NCBI RefSeq assembly: GCF_003026365.1
Contig: NZ_PYOM01000005.1
Span: forward strand, 124,001-188,000
Origin: Photobacterium angustum
GTDB taxonomy: Bacteria > Pseudomonadota > Gammaproteobacteria > Enterobacterales > Vibrionaceae
DNA length: 64,000 bases
Direction of reading: 5' to 3'
Positions 29,274-38,518 of the stretch are shown piece by piece. The notes under the pieces are model-generated. The model made no database searches. It had not been told where the DNA came from and saw nothing but the letters and a program-made list of their open reading frames with translations. The translations under genes were made by a program, and so were the position numbers. Every line of letters starts with the position of its first letter. The stretch's first letter is position 1.

Positions 29274-29519
29274 ATGAACAATAAAGATCTAGCTGCACTA
29301 TTAAAAATCTCAACACTTGCAATGATCCTTTGCACGGCATTACTTGCTCTTGGTAACTACGGCCTAGCGCATTCAATGCCTATTAACTCAGCTGCAGGAT
29401 TTAACATTGTTAACCTTGTATTCTTCATTGGTCTTAACGCTCTTTTAGTACCATTCCTTGCATTTCTATTTAAAACTCGTGCCCGCGCAAACAAGCAGCG
29501 TCGTATGATTAAAGCATAA
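29274..29519 (+). CDS. small two-helix membrane protein (81 aa), unknown function
   Basis: ATG 29274 is preceded by GAGGA, so the reading frame beginning at 29244 is not needed. The protein has two hydrophobic segments (residues about 12-33 and 37-60) and a very basic tail (KTRARANKQRRMIK), predicting cytoplasmic ends. I do not recognise the family. It has its own strong terminator and lies on the strand opposite to the surrounding translation genes. Upstream CRP- and FNR-like sites hint at respiratory or carbon control, a weak inference. Confidence 0.6.
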   Translation: MNNKDLAALLKISTLAMILCTALLALGNYGLAHSMPINSAAGFNIVNLVFFIGLNALLVPFLAFLFKTRARANKQRRMIKA

Positions 29520-29540
29520 GTTTTATTTTCTTTAATTTTT

Positions 29541-29577
29541 AAACCAGCACCCTATTTCTAGAGTGCTGGTTTTTTTA
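29541..29577 (+). terminator. terminator after the 81-aa protein gene
   Basis: AAACCAGCAC / GTGCTGGTTT with a T7 run. Confidence 0.93.
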
Positions 29578-29665
29578 TATCCGCAGAAAATAAAATACAC
29601 TGTTGCATTATTAATCAATATCAAATACCATAATTTAACACTGTTTTATTAAATTGGAGTATCAC

Positions 29666-29923
29666 ATGAAAAAGCAAGATAACTATTGGTTAACGTATGC
29701 TAAGACTACTTTTGTCATTGCGACCATCGCAATGATCATTAGTATCGTAAAATTACCGGGCGATTTAATAGTGAAAGGGTATTACAGTATTTGTAGCTTG
29801 TTTCTTGTCAGTGCAACTATCACTTTAAGTAAAGCTATTCGTGATGAAGCTGAGTCAAACCGTTTAATCAATCGAATAGAAGAAGCTAAAACAGCTAAAT
29901 TACTTAATGAGCTCGATGAATAA
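29666..29923 (+). CDS. YiaA/YiaB-type two-helix inner-membrane protein (85 aa)
   Basis: The start ATG 29666 follows GGAG at 29656-29659. Two hydrophobic helices (about residues 12-30 and 38-56) flank KLPGDLIVKGYYS, followed by TLSKAIRDEAE. The pattern of a Pro/Gly turn, KGYY and an IRDE end matches the YiaAB two-helix domain. The C-terminus is a short charged helix. The function of the family is not known. It lies 15 nt upstream of the next gene, so the two likely share a transcript. Confidence 0.65.
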   Translation: MKKQDNYWLTYAKTTFVIATIAMIISIVKLPGDLIVKGYYSICSLFLVSATITLSKAIRDEAESNRLINRIEEAKTAKLLNELDE

Positions 29924-29937
29924 GATAGATATCAGCC

Positions 29938-30387
29938 ATGACGAATATTTCGTTTAAATACCTCTACTTTCAATATTCGCAATTGAAACAAGTCATAACA
30001 ACGTTGGAAGTAAAACAGAGTCAGTTGCTTGAGGATGAAAAATGCCTCAAGCAGCAACTTACTGATGCTGATCAACATTTCTTAATGCTTATAAATAATC
30101 CACTACCAGAGCCCCACCCTTCAAAACCAAGAATATTAAAAGATGGCCCTCAATTAAAACCTAAATGTACAAAGCCTATTCACCACGCTTTATTTGCATT
30201 AAGTAAACAGCAACAACAATTAAGTAAAGATCTCATCAAACGACAAAAATATAAGGAGAAAACTAAACGTCTTTTAATTCTTTTTAAAAAAGCAATATCT
30301 AATAAAGCTTACTTAGATATGGAGCATAGACTGCAAATAGAACAATTGAGTTTACAGTTAGAGCTATTACTTGCGAGCCATCTATAA
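29938..30387 (+). CDS. coiled-coil protein of unknown function (149 aa)
   Basis: This soluble protein is rich in Gln, Lys and Leu: an N-terminal coiled coil (residues 15-55), a Pro-rich linker (LPEPHPSKPRILKDGPQLKPK), then further long helices. There is no signal peptide or catalytic motif. Size and helical content recall the primosomal protein PriC, but I cannot see the PriC C-terminal signature, so I do not call it. It follows the YiaAB-type gene by 15 nt and ends 100 nt before the convergent rplT. Confidence 0.55.
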   Translation: MTNISFKYLYFQYSQLKQVITTLEVKQSQLLEDEKCLKQQLTDADQHFLMLINNPLPEPHPSKPRILKDGPQLKPKCTKPIHHALFALSKQQQQLSKDLIKRQKYKEKTKRLLILFKKAISNKAYLDMEHRLQIEQLSLQLELLLASHL

Positions 30388-30435
30388 AGTAATAGAAAAA
30401 TGGATATTTAGAAGAAATAGATATGATATACAACG

Positions 30436-30463
30436 AAAAAAGGAGAGCCGAGGCTCTCCTTTT
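30436..30463 (-). terminator. terminator of the rpmI-rplT transcript
   Basis: AAAAGGAGAGCC / GGCTCTCCTTTT has a two-base loop and a T6 run on the minus strand. Confidence 0.93.
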
Positions 30464-30486
30464 AACTTAAAAACTAAACTGATAAA

Positions 30487-30840
30487 TTACAGTGCAGCTT
30501 TTGCCTTTTCCACAAGAACAGTGAAAGTAGCTTTGTCAAATACAGCGATATCTGCAAGGATCTTACGATCGATTTCGATAGACGCTTTCTTAAGACCGTT
30601 GATTAGACGGCTGTAAGACATACCATTTTGACGTGCAGCAGCGTTGATACGTGCAATCCAAAGTTGACGGAAAGTACGTTTCTTCTGACGACGGTCACGG
30701 TAAGCGTATTGACCAGCTTTAGTAACAGCTTGGAAAGCTACGCGGTAAACACGTGAACGTGCACCGTAATAGCCTTTAGCTTGTTTAAGAACTTTCTTGT
30801 GACGTGCACGTGCTTGTACACCACGTTTTACGCGAGGCAT
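30487..30840 (-). CDS. rplT: 50S ribosomal protein L20
   Basis: The 117-aa, strongly basic protein has the L20 N-terminal extension ([30 protein letters not shown], described here by its start) and globular part ([27 protein letters not shown]). It binds 23S rRNA early in 50S assembly. In E. coli it also represses rpmI-rplT translation. It is 44 nt downstream of rpmI. Confidence 0.98.
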   Translation of the reverse strand: MPRVKRGVQARARHKKVLKQAKGYYGARSRVYRVAFQAVTKAGQYAYRDRRQKKRTFRQLWIARINAAARQNGMSYSRLINGLKKASIEIDRKILADIAVFDKATFTVLVEKAKAAL

Positions 30841-30884
30841 AGGAGACTCCTAACTAAAATAATAAAATATAAAACTAAAAACGA

Positions 30885-31079
30885 TTAAGCGAACGGAAGC
30901 ATACGAGCAACTGCAGCCACTTCACACTTAGGAAGGATTGCATTTGGACGAAGCTGACGTTTGTTCTTAGTAGTACGTTTAGTCAGGATGTGACGCTTAG
31001 TAGCGTGCTTAAACTTAAAGCCACCAGCTGTTTTTTTGAAGCGCTTAGCTGCGCCACGATTTGTTTTCATCTTTGGCAT
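30885..31079 (-). CDS. rpmI: 50S ribosomal protein L35
   Basis: The 64-aa basic protein starts at ATG 31079 ([17 protein letters not shown]), the standard L35 N-terminus; an upstream start in frame at 31097 would add six unrelated residues. [20 protein letters not shown] is typical. It is co-transcribed with rplT and separated from infC by a hairpin. Confidence 0.97.
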   Translation of the reverse strand: MPKMKTNRGAAKRFKKTAGGFKFKHATKRHILTKRTTKNKRQLRPNAILPKCEVAAVARMLPFA

Positions 31080-31132
31080 GAGATGATAACTCCGCATTGT
31101 TGATAGTTAATAATCACAGTAATAGGGCGAAC

Positions 31133-31162
31133 AAAAAGCGCTACTTAAAAGCAGCGCTTTTT
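31133..31162 (-). terminator. hairpin between infC and rpmI (partial terminator)
   Basis: On the minus strand AAAAAGCGC / GCGCTTTTT, with a T5 tail inside the operon, could lower or regulate read-through from infC into rpmI-rplT. Confidence 0.65.
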
Positions 31163-31181
31163 AGCTACTTGAATGCCTTTA

Positions 31182-31733
31182 TTACTTCTTCTTTGGGGCA
31201 AGCATCATGGTCATTTGGCGACCTTCTACACGATTAGGGAAGCTCTCGCAGACAGCGATGTCTTCAAGTTCACCCTTAATACGGTTAAGAAGTTCAATAC
31301 CAATACCTTGGTGAGCCATTTCACGACCACGGAAACGTAGCGTTACTTTGCCTTTGTTGCCCTCTTCTAAAAAGCGAGTCAGGTTGCGTAGTTTTACCTG
31401 ATAGTCGCCTTCGTCTGTACCAGGTCGGAATTTAACTTCCTTGATCTGGATTTGTTTCTGGTTTTTCTTTTGCTCTTTAGCAGCCTTGCTCTTCTCGAAC
31501 AGGTACTTGCCATAGTCCATCACGCGACAAACTGGTGGCTCGGCATTAGGGCTAATTTCAACTAGATCCACACCAGCGTCTAGAGCAACTTCCATTGCTT
31601 CATCAAGTGAAACAACACCAACTGATTCGCCATCAAGGCCAGTCAGGCGAACTTCACGTACGCCACGAATTTCTTCATTTAGACGATGCGCGTTTTGCTT
31701 AACTGGTGCTTGGGTTCTTTTTCCGCCTTTAAT
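31182..31733 (-). CDS. infC: translation initiation factor IF-3 with AUU start codon
   Basis: The full-length gene starts at ATT (31733-31731), not at the first ATG (31595). From ATT the product is 183 aa and begins (M)KGGKRTQAP, matching E. coli IF-3, whose infC also starts with AUU. The N-domain ([19 protein letters not shown]...[24 protein letters not shown]) and C-domain ([24 protein letters not shown]...[10 protein letters not shown]) are complete. IF-3 rejects non-canonical starts, so the AUU start gives the known autorepression. The thrS stop lies three bases upstream of the ATT. Confidence 0.96.
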   Translation of the reverse strand: MKGGKRTQAPVKQNAHRLNEEIRGVREVRLTGLDGESVGVVSLDEAMEVALDAGVDLVEISPNAEPPVCRVMDYGKYLFEKSKAAKEQKKNQKQIQIKEVKFRPGTDEGDYQVKLRNLTRFLEEGNKGKVTLRFRGREMAHQGIGIELLNRIKGELEDIAVCESFPNRVEGRQMTMMLAPKKK

Positions 31734-31736
31734 ACC

Positions 31737-33668
31737 TTATTCCTCCACAATATTGAGCTTACGACTGCTAATTTCTTCTTGCATAAATGCAACAAGTTCA
31801 TCAATCTTAAATTTACCCAAATCTTTACCCTTGCGAGTACGAACTGCTACAACGCCTGCTTCGACTTCTTTGTCGCCACAAACGAGCATGAAAGGCACTC
31901 GCTTCAAAGTATGTTCGCGGATTTTAAAGCCAATCTTCTCATTTCTCAAGTCCGCATTGACTCTAATTCCACATTTTTTCAATTTTTCTACAATTTCTTG
32001 CACATATTCTGACTGAGCGTCAGTAATGTTCATCACTACAGCTTGTTGAGGCGCTAACCATGTAGGGAAGAAGCCTGCATAATCTTCGATAAGAATACCG
32101 ATGAAACGCTCTAGTGAGCCAAGAATTGCACGGTGAATCATAACCGGTGTGTGACGTTCATTATCTTCACCTACGTAAGTAGCGCCTAAGCGCTCTGGTA
32201 AAGCAAAGTCTAGCTGAACGGTGCCACACTGCCATGCGCGATCAAGGCAATCGTGAAGAGTGAACTCGATCTTAGGACCGTAGAACGCACCCTCACCTTC
32301 TTGAATTTCAAATGGAATTTCCATTGATTCAAGCGCGGTAATTAAGTCTGATTCTGCTTTATCCCACATTGCATCAGAACCAACACGTTTTTCAGGACGT
32401 GTAGATAATTTAACAACAATGTTGTCGAAGCCGAATGTCTTGTAAGTATCATACACCATTTCGATGCAAGATGTAACTTCTTGTTGTACTTGAGCTTCTG
32501 TACAGAAAATATGCGCATCGTCTTGGGTGAAACCACGTACACGCATAATACCGTGAAGTGAACCTGATGGTTCGTTACGGTGACATGAGCCAAACTCAGC
32601 CATACGCAATGGAAGATCACGGTATGATTTCAGACCTTGATTAAAGATCTGTACGTGACCTGGGCAGTTCATTGGCTTGATAGCGTATTCACGGTTCTCA
32701 GAACTTGTTGTGAACATCGCATCAGCGTACTTATCCCAGTGACCAGAACGTTCCCAAAGCACACGATCCATCATTAGAGGACCTTTTACTTCTTGGTAAT
32801 CGTATTCATTTAGTTTTTCACGAATGAATACTTCTAGCTCACGGAAGATAGTCCAACCGTTGTGATGCCAGAAAACCATACCCGGTGCTTCTTGCTGCAT
32901 ATGGAACAAGTCAAGTTGCTTACCGATTTTACGGTGATCACGCTTAGCCGCTTCTTCTAAACGAGTAAGGTGTGCTTTTAATGCTTTCTTATCGTGGAAT
33001 GCAGTACCGTAGATACGTTGAAGCATCTTGTTGTCACTATTACCACGCCAGTATGCACCAGCAACGCTTAATAGTTTGAAGTTTTGACAGAAACCCATGT
33101 GAGGAACGTGTGGACCACGACACATATCAATGTATTCTTCGTGGTGGTAAAGACCTGGACGGTCATCACGTGCTACGTTCTCATCAAGAATTTCAATTTT
33201 GTAAGTTTCGCCGCGAGCTTCAAAAGCATCACGCGCTTCTTGCCAGCTTACTTTTTTCTTAACAACCTGATATTTGGTTTTAGCAAGCTCAAGCATGCGC
33301 TTTTCAATCACTTCAAGATCTTCTTGAGTTAGTGATTGCTCTAAATCGATGTCGTAGTAGAAACCGTTATCGATTGTAGGACCAATAGCCATTTTCGCTT
33401 CTGGGTAAAGCTGCTTAATTGCGTGGCCTAATAGGTGAGCACATGAGTGACGTACGATCTCTAAACCATCTTCTTCATCTTTTGCTGTGATGATTTCAAG
33501 GCTTGCGTCGTTTTCAATTAGATCACATGCATCTACGCGTTCACCATCAACACGCCCTGCGATCGTTGCTTTAGCAAGACCAGGACCGATTGAAAGTGCC
33601 ACGTCCATAGTTGATACAGGCGCGTCGAATTGACGTTGACTACCGTCAGGAAGAGTAATTACAGGCAT
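31737..33668 (-). CDS. thrS: threonyl-tRNA synthetase
   Basis: The 643-aa protein has an N-terminal TGS domain, an editing domain ([17 protein letters not shown] with HxxxH, and the CRGPHVP Cys/His), class II motifs ([42 protein letters not shown]; final motif [17 protein letters not shown]), zinc ligands (Cys in MNCPGH, His later) and an anticodon-binding domain. The start ATG 33668 has AAGGA upstream. It is the first gene of the thrS-infC-rpmI-rplT run. A short TGGTG/CACCA hairpin lies just before the ribosome-binding site, but no clear tRNA-like operator is visible. Confidence 0.97.
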   Translation of the reverse strand: MPVITLPDGSQRQFDAPVSTMDVALSIGPGLAKATIAGRVDGERVDACDLIENDASLEIITAKDEEDGLEIVRHSCAHLLGHAIKQLYPEAKMAIGPTIDNGFYYDIDLEQSLTQEDLEVIEKRMLELAKTKYQVVKKKVSWQEARDAFEARGETYKIEILDENVARDDRPGLYHHEEYIDMCRGPHVPHMGFCQNFKLLSVAGAYWRGNSDNKMLQRIYGTAFHDKKALKAHLTRLEEAAKRDHRKIGKQLDLFHMQQEAPGMVFWHHNGWTIFRELEVFIREKLNEYDYQEVKGPLMMDRVLWERSGHWDKYADAMFTTSSENREYAIKPMNCPGHVQIFNQGLKSYRDLPLRMAEFGSCHRNEPSGSLHGIMRVRGFTQDDAHIFCTEAQVQQEVTSCIEMVYDTYKTFGFDNIVVKLSTRPEKRVGSDAMWDKAESDLITALESMEIPFEIQEGEGAFYGPKIEFTLHDCLDRAWQCGTVQLDFALPERLGATYVGEDNERHTPVMIHRAILGSLERFIGILIEDYAGFFPTWLAPQQAVVMNITDAQSEYVQEIVEKLKKCGIRVNADLRNEKIGFKIREHTLKRVPFMLVCGDKEVEAGVVAVRTRKGKDLGKFKIDELVAFMQEEISSRKLNIVEE

Positions 33669-33827
33669 GAATAATGTCCTTTAACAGTGGTGCCACACAC
33701 CAAGTAGCACATGTTGAATTTATAAAGCTTTCAGAAGCTTTTACGAATAAAAAACGCTTTACTTTCGATACCGCAATACTGAGCGGCACACTAAAAGAAA
33801 AGCGAGGCTGTACTATAGCAAACGGAT

Positions 33828-33849
33828 TAAAAGGATTGCAAAGAATCCT
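33828..33849 (-). terminator. weak terminator after yqfB
   Basis: On the minus strand AGGATT / AATCCT with TTTT, 21 nt past the yqfB stop. The stem is short. Confidence 0.45.
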
Positions 33850-33869
33850 CTTAAATTAATAACAATAAT

Positions 33870-34196
33870 TTATTCAACGAGTGTGTAACTAACCACGTAC
33901 AGTTTTTCTATACCAGGATAGATATCTTGAATAACGCTTTTAAGCACATCGAGTGTCATATTTTCTTGTTTAGCATGAAAATCATTTAATTCAGAAAATA
34001 AGATAGGCTCAACCTTATCGATTTGTAATGTACAAAATTCACGGCCATCTTCAAATGTTGATACTTTTACTTGTGAACCTGGAACATAGTGACTTTCAGA
34101 TTCATCACGAATAGTGATTGTCTTTTTTCCTGAAAGAATATCGGTTTCAAAACGTTCAAAAAACGTCATTTCTGTTGGTGTGATTTTCTGGTTCAT
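33870..34196 (-). CDS. yqfB: ASCH-domain N4-acetylcytidine amidohydrolase, YqfB-like
   Basis: The 108-aa protein matches E. coli YqfB throughout: ITPTEMTFFERFETDILSGKKTITIRDESESHY, then FEDGREFCTLQIDKVEPI, ENMTLDVLKSVIQDIYPG and YVVSYTL. The conserved Lys, Thr and Glu of KKTITIRDESE form the proposed catalytic site in the ASCH barrel. E. coli YqfB hydrolyses N4-acetylcytidine to cytidine and acetate. It stands alone between thrS and the divergent yniA. Confidence 0.93.
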   Translation of the reverse strand: MNQKITPTEMTFFERFETDILSGKKTITIRDESESHYVPGSQVKVSTFEDGREFCTLQIDKVEPILFSELNDFHAKQENMTLDVLKSVIQDIYPGIEKLYVVSYTLVE

Positions 34197-34554
34197 ATTT
34201 TGTTCTTTTCATAAAAATAGTGTGCTAGTAGATTACCTGCATTTACATCGTGAATACATTTTGTTTTGTAAGTATCTTTATCAATTAATGTCTAATTACC
34301 TTTCAGTGAGCCACTATCTAACATTTACGTATATTTTTACGCTGAAATTATTTTTTATTTAAAAAAGAAGAACATATATTTTACGTATTGTTTTTTTTTA
34401 ATACTTTGTTTTTGTTATTCTTTCTATCGCATGAATTCTAAGTTTTTAAAAACAGTAACTAAAATCACACTGAGTTCACATTTCTTCACTCGATATTTAG
34501 TCTAAGATGTTGATAGACAAGTTGTATACATACGTTTCAGTGCGGAGGATGATT
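34197..34554. other. divergent promoter region yqfB/yniA
   Basis: A 358-nt AT-rich spacer with long T-runs (34389-34400) and no gene. It should contain both promoters; I cannot place them with confidence. Confidence 0.5.
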
Positions 34555-35424
34555 ATGTGGCAAGCCATTTCTCACCAACTGTCAGATGTACTAGGTCGAC
34601 CATTTAAGATTGTTGAACGACAAATGCTTGAAGGCGGCGATGTCAATGAGTGCTATTGCGTTAGCGATGGTGAACAACGTTTCTTTCTCAAACTCAATGA
34701 TAAAGAACAGCTAGTTGTCTTTGAAACTGAATCAGAAAGTTTACGCATTCTTAATGAAGCAAATTGTGTTCAAGTACCTCAGTATATCCATGTTGGTACG
34801 TGCCGCGATAAATCCTTCCTCACACTTAATTATTTACCAACAAAAAAAGTCGATGATAATGCTGGTTATCAATTAGGTCAGCAATTAGCAAAACTGCATC
34901 TATGGGGTGAACAGGCTGAATACGGCTTTGACTTTGATAATTATGTTGGTTTAACACCACAACCTAACCGTTGGCATCGTCGCTGGTGTCGTTTTTTTGC
35001 AGAGCAACGTATTGCATGGCAATTACAACTTTGTGAAGAAAAAGGCATTCTATTTGGTAATATTGACACCATTACCAGCAATGTCATTAAACGCTTAGTT
35101 AACCACCAGCCTAAACCTTCCTTATTACATGGCGATTTATGGCATGGTAATACTGCTCTAACCGTATCGGGTCCAATTATTTTTGATCCTGCTACATACT
35201 GGGGTGATCGCGAGTGTGATATAGCGATGACAGAGCTGTTCGGTGGTTTCCCCAACAGTTTTTATGAGGGGTACAATTCTGTCTATCCCCTCCCCCCCGA
35301 GTATCAAGAGCGCAAAGAACTTTATAACCTTTATCATATTCTTAACCACTGCATACTCTTTGGTGGGGAGTATATGGGTCAAGCTGAATACATTATTGCC
35401 AAGCTTAATCTCTTAGATGAATAA
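34555..35424 (+). CDS. yniA: fructosamine-kinase-family protein YniA
   Basis: ATG 34555 (MWQAISHQLSDVLG) has CGGAGGA upstream and matches the E. coli YniA start; reading from 34507 would add 16 unrelated residues. The 289-aa kinase-like fold shows a Lys in FFLKLND, the catalytic loop LLHGDLWHGNT and the metal-binding IIFDPATYWGDRECDIAM. The family phosphorylates ketoamines or related sugars; E. coli YniA has little defined physiology. Proximity to thrS is also seen in E. coli. A large double hairpin follows the stop. Confidence 0.93.
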   Translation: MWQAISHQLSDVLGRPFKIVERQMLEGGDVNECYCVSDGEQRFFLKLNDKEQLVVFETESESLRILNEANCVQVPQYIHVGTCRDKSFLTLNYLPTKKVDDNAGYQLGQQLAKLHLWGEQAEYGFDFDNYVGLTPQPNRWHRRWCRFFAEQRIAWQLQLCEEKGILFGNIDTITSNVIKRLVNHQPKPSLLHGDLWHGNTALTVSGPIIFDPATYWGDRECDIAMTELFGGFPNSFYEGYNSVYPLPPEYQERKELYNLYHILNHCILFGGEYMGQAEYIIAKLNLLDE

Positions 35425-35432
35425 TTAGTCTA

Positions 35433-35493
35433 AGTCGACTTCTGTTTATGAGTCGACGTAAGGTATGCATTAGCCTTTGCATATCTTACGTCG
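35433..35493 (+). other. overlapping strong inverted repeats after yniA
   Basis: Stem A, GTCGACT (35433-35439) with AGTCGAC (35451-35457), overlaps stem B, a 16-bp helix of 35454-35469 (CGACGTAAGGTATGCA) with 35478-35493 (TGCATATCTTACGTCG), which has a single G-U pair and an eight-base loop. Both cannot form together because CGAC (35454-35457) is shared. No U-run follows, so this is not an ordinary terminator. Possible roles are an mRNA 3'-end protector, a small RNA or a two-state switch. Confidence 0.6.
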
Positions 35494-35664
35494 TAGATTG
35501 GCCTTCATTGATGACTATTATCACCGCAGTAAAATAAGTTTACCTGCAAATACTATTACCAGCGACTAGGCTAACAATAGTGTTTTTGGTTATAGCGAAT
35601 GTTATCAACATAACCTAAATTAAATTTGCTGATATTAACTGGCTGCGAGTGAAGGAGTACAACA

Positions 35665-35868
35665 ATGAGAAACTATTCAGAACAAAACGTTAGCTGTCCC
35701 CACTGCGGACACATCATACGCATAGAATTAGATGCAAGCGCTGGTAGTCAAGAGTTTTATGATGATTGCTCTGCATGCTGTAATCCGATTCATATTAATA
35801 TGCAGGTTGATGATCTCCACAAAACCATTAATTTATTTATAGATGCTGATGATGAACAAATTTTTTAG
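35665..35868 (+). CDS. CPXCG-motif cysteine-rich small protein (67 aa)
   Basis: ATG 35665 has AAGGAG upstream. The protein carries CPHCG near the N-terminus and CSACC about 23 residues later, a four-cysteine zinc-ribbon pattern, with an acidic remainder. This is the CPXCG cysteine-rich family common in gamma-proteobacteria. Its function is unknown; it is likely a small Zn-binding cytoplasmic protein. It is monocistronic, convergent with ribE across a hairpin. Confidence 0.88.
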   Translation: MRNYSEQNVSCPHCGHIIRIELDASAGSQEFYDDCSACCNPIHINMQVDDLHKTINLFIDADDEQIF

Positions 35869-35886
35869 TGCTAGTTCCATAAACAA

Positions 35887-35921
35887 TTAACTAGACCAGT
35901 TAAGTAGAGCGGTCTAGTTAA
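35887..35921. terminator. hairpin between CPXCG gene and ribE
   Basis: A perfect 11-bp stem, TTAACTAGACC / GGTCTAGTTAA, sits between convergent genes. T content after the stem is modest on both strands. Confidence 0.65.
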
Positions 35922-35929
35922 TCTCTCGT

Positions 35930-36538
35930 TTATGATTTTGCAGCCATTACACGCTCAACTGTATCAACTATCGCTTGAGTTTGAGGATCTATTTCAATAT
36001 TAATTACATCACCAATAACACGACTTTTTAAATTTGTACGCTGTAATGTTTCTGGAATTAAATTCACATTGAAACGATTTTCGACCACATCACCTATGGT
36101 GAGACTTATACCATCAATCCCTATATACCCTTTAGTGAATACATACTTCATCTGTGTTTGCGGTAAAGTAAACCAGATCTGATGATTATTTTCTGATGTA
36201 ACAACATTTGATACTTCTGCTGTACACATAATATGTCCAGACATAGAGTGACCACCAATTTCATCGCCAAACTTTGCTGCACGCTCCACATTGACGACAT
36301 CACCTTCTTTAAGTAAACCAAGGTTAGTGACATTAAGTGTCTCTTGCATCAAATCAAATGACCACAAATCATCATTAATATCCGTGACTGTCAGACAACA
36401 GCCGTTGTGAGCAACCGAGGCCCCTATCTCTACATTACTTAATAAATTAGCAGGCATACGTATCACGTGAGTTTGAAAATCTTGTTTCTTAGTAATCGAA
36501 ATAATTTCTGCTGTTCCCTGTACGATTCCCGTAAACAT
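35930..36538 (-). CDS. ribE: riboflavin synthase alpha subunit
   Basis: The 202-aa protein has two repeated lumazine-binding barrels: [12 protein letters not shown]...[16 protein letters not shown] and [13 protein letters not shown]...[14 protein letters not shown]. Close identity to the gamma-proteobacterial enzyme (called RibC in E. coli) extends to [15 protein letters not shown]. It converts two 6,7-dimethyl-8-ribityllumazine into riboflavin and the pyrimidine precursor. Photobacterium also has a paralogue, lumazine protein, but the conserved catalytic segments and the absence of lux genes favour the housekeeping synthase. No FMN riboswitch lies upstream. Confidence 0.95.
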   Translation of the reverse strand: MFTGIVQGTAEIISITKKQDFQTHVIRMPANLLSNVEIGASVAHNGCCLTVTDINDDLWSFDLMQETLNVTNLGLLKEGDVVNVERAAKFGDEIGGHSMSGHIMCTAEVSNVVTSENNHQIWFTLPQTQMKYVFTKGYIGIDGISLTIGDVVENRFNVNLIPETLQRTNLKSRVIGDVINIEIDPQTQAIVDTVERVMAAKS

Positions 36539-36831
36539 AACGCTCCTAACTGAGTTAATAATTAACTTAACTGTTAATAAATATATTGATTTTATTGCTC
36601 TTTTTTATAGCAAAATTTTCAAATAAGCCAATACTTAAAAGTGAGTACCCAATGTCTTAGTTTTACTTTTCTTATACAGCATTGATTAACCTTTTTTATG
36701 TTATTTAACAATGACAATTAATTGTCAAAAAAACAACATGGCAATGAAATTTATATCCCTTTTTGGAATAAAGATATAAAGTGTGTTTTTACAGCAATAA
36801 GATAACGAATACAAAATCATATAGGTATGTT

Positions 36832-37485
36832 ATGACTGTTGACGTCGCTAATGATGCCATGCAAATAAACACTAAAAAATCCCATTTTTCTACAACACTA
36901 CGTATTACGCTACTAACGTTAATTACGATCTTATCGTGTTATTATCTTTGGGTTTTATATAAAGCAGTAACCCCGAACGTAAGTATTGCGTACAAGGCTT
37001 ATTACATTAAAACTCAGACTCTTTTTTGGCAGCCTAAAGAGCCTGACCTTGCTCTAAATATTCCATCATCGTTAGAACTTTCAACAAAAGTTCCATATTT
37101 ATCACGTGAAGGCTGGAATAAAGACGCTGATAATGGTGCTCGATTATTAACAAATACTGGTGGGTTTTATTTCACGCTTCCGAATAAGGTAAAACAAGAT
37201 GTTAAAGTCAGTATCACACTAGCATCTTCACTATCCTCGCCATTGCACTTTTCAGTAAACCAATGGCATGGCGTTTTTGCATTGACAAAACAGACTAATG
37301 TGTTTGATGCCATCATCCCAGCATCTGCATTTAAGTCTGGTGATACATTACAAAGATTGCAGATAAATACGTTAACACCGTTAGCATTTAAGTTGGTGGA
37401 TTTTTCATTTCTATCTTTATCTAAAAACGATAGTTATCAATCAACATCACCGATACTCGCGTCACCTTCAATGACCCATAACTAA
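36832..37485 (+). CDS. membrane-anchored periplasmic protein of the glycosylation cassette, unknown family
   Basis: The preferred start is ATG 36832 with TAGGT upstream; a GTG at 36781 adds 17 residues. The 217-aa protein has one helix (about residues 24-45) and a periplasmic domain rich in beta-strand-like, alternating hydrophobic segments (FYFTLPNKVKQDVKVSITL, LQINTLTPLAFKLVDFSFLSL), which looks like a jelly-roll. I do not recognise it. It is first in a tight operon with GtrB-, GtrA- and PIG-V-like genes, so it probably acts on, or helps receive, the sugar presented outside the membrane. Confidence 0.65.
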   Translation: MTVDVANDAMQINTKKSHFSTTLRITLLTLITILSCYYLWVLYKAVTPNVSIAYKAYYIKTQTLFWQPKEPDLALNIPSSLELSTKVPYLSREGWNKDADNGARLLTNTGGFYFTLPNKVKQDVKVSITLASSLSSPLHFSVNQWHGVFALTKQTNVFDAIIPASAFKSGDTLQRLQINTLTPLAFKLVDFSFLSLSKNDSYQSTSPILASPSMTHN

Positions 37486-37495
37486 GGTAAATAAT

Positions 37496-38518
37496 ATGAA
37501 TAATAACCTTAAAAAAGCAGACTATACGCTGTCACTTATCGTTCCTGTATATAACGAAGAAGTCGCTATTGAGCCATTTATTAATGAAATCAATAATAAG
37601 CTTTCCTCCATTCGTTCACATATTGATATTGTTTTCATTAATGACGGTAGTAAAGATAAAACACAGTCTGTAATTGAAGCTCAAATAGCTAAAGACGATT
37701 CTATTAGCTTAATTAACTTCGCACGTAATTTTGGCAAAGAAGCGGCCATGACCGCAGGTCTTAACTACGTAAAAGGTGATGCTGCTGTTATTTTAGATGT
37801 TGATTTGCAAGATCCGCCAGAGCTCATCCTTGAATTTGTCCAATTATGGCAAACAGGTGAATACGATACGGTCTATGGTGTTCGTGTTGACCGCTCACAA
37901 GATACGTTTTTAAAACGTGTGACTGCAGGTGGTTTCTATCGTTTCTTCAACTTTTTATCTGCAGAAACAATCTTACCTGAAAATGTCGGTGATTTTCGTC
38001 TCATTGACCGATGTGTTATTGAAGCAGTAAAACAGTTACCTGAACGTAACCGCTTTATGAAAGGCTTATTGGCTTGGTCTTCATTCCGTTCTATCGGTGT
38101 CGATTTCCAGCGTCCTGAGCGAAATGTCGGTGATACTAAGTTCAACTATTGGAAGTTATGGAACTTCGCAATGGATGGTATTACGAGTTTTACCGCTTGG
38201 CCTTTACGCGTATGGGGGTTTGTTGGTTTTGGTATCTCGTTCTTATCTTTTATCTTTTTAATGTATGTATTAATCAGTACTGTTTTCTTCGGTGTTCATA
38301 CACCAGGGTACGCATCAACCATTTCCGTTGTTCTGTTTCTTGGGGGGATTCAATTAATCTCATTAGGTGTAATTGGTGGCTATATCAGCCGTATTTATAC
38401 CGAACTAAAACAACGCCCTATTTACCTTGTTGAAGGTGTCTATGGAAAATATAGTGACCAAAAGACACAAACCCTAGTTACAGAAACAGAAAAAGAGTTA
38501 GAAACCACCAATGAATGA
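37496..38518 (+). CDS. GtrB-type polyprenyl-phosphate glycosyltransferase (GT2, DPM1-like)
   Basis: The 340-aa protein has a cytoplasmic GT-A domain with LSLIVPVYNEE, VFINDGSKDKT, ILDVDLQDPPE (DxD metal site) and the NVGDFRLIDR acceptor region, then two C-terminal helices (about residues 232-255 and 268-290). Such enzymes transfer a sugar from a nucleotide to undecaprenyl phosphate on the inner face. SD AAGGT precedes ATG 37496, ten nt after the previous stop. It overlaps the gtrA-like gene by eight nt. The sugar (glucose, mannose or other) cannot be told from sequence. Confidence 0.9.
   Translation: MNNNLKKADYTLSLIVPVYNEEVAIEPFINEINNKLSSIRSHIDIVFINDGSKDKTQSVIEAQIAKDDSISLINFARNFGKEAAMTAGLNYVKGDAAVILDVDLQDPPELILEFVQLWQTGEYDTVYGVRVDRSQDTFLKRVTAGGFYRFFNFLSAETILPENVGDFRLIDRCVIEAVKQLPERNRFMKGLLAWSSFRSIGVDFQRPERNVGDTKFNYWKLWNFAMDGITSFTAWPLRVWGFVGFGISFLSFIFLMYVLISTVFFGVHTPGYASTISVVLFLGGIQLISLGVIGGYISRIYTELKQRPIYLVEGVYGKYSDQKTQTLVTETEKELETTNE

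Noticed and set aside
29938..30387. priC
   Set aside because: Size and helical content fit, but the C-terminal signature of PriC is not recognisable, so the call would be a guess.
33669..33720. tRNA-Thr-like thrS operator
   Set aside because: A small TGGTG/CACCA hairpin is present but its loop does not place a Thr anticodon correctly.
35930..36538. Lumazine protein (lux accessory) instead of riboflavin synthase
   Set aside because: No lux genes nearby, the sequence closely follows housekeeping riboflavin synthase, and it sits beside norM.
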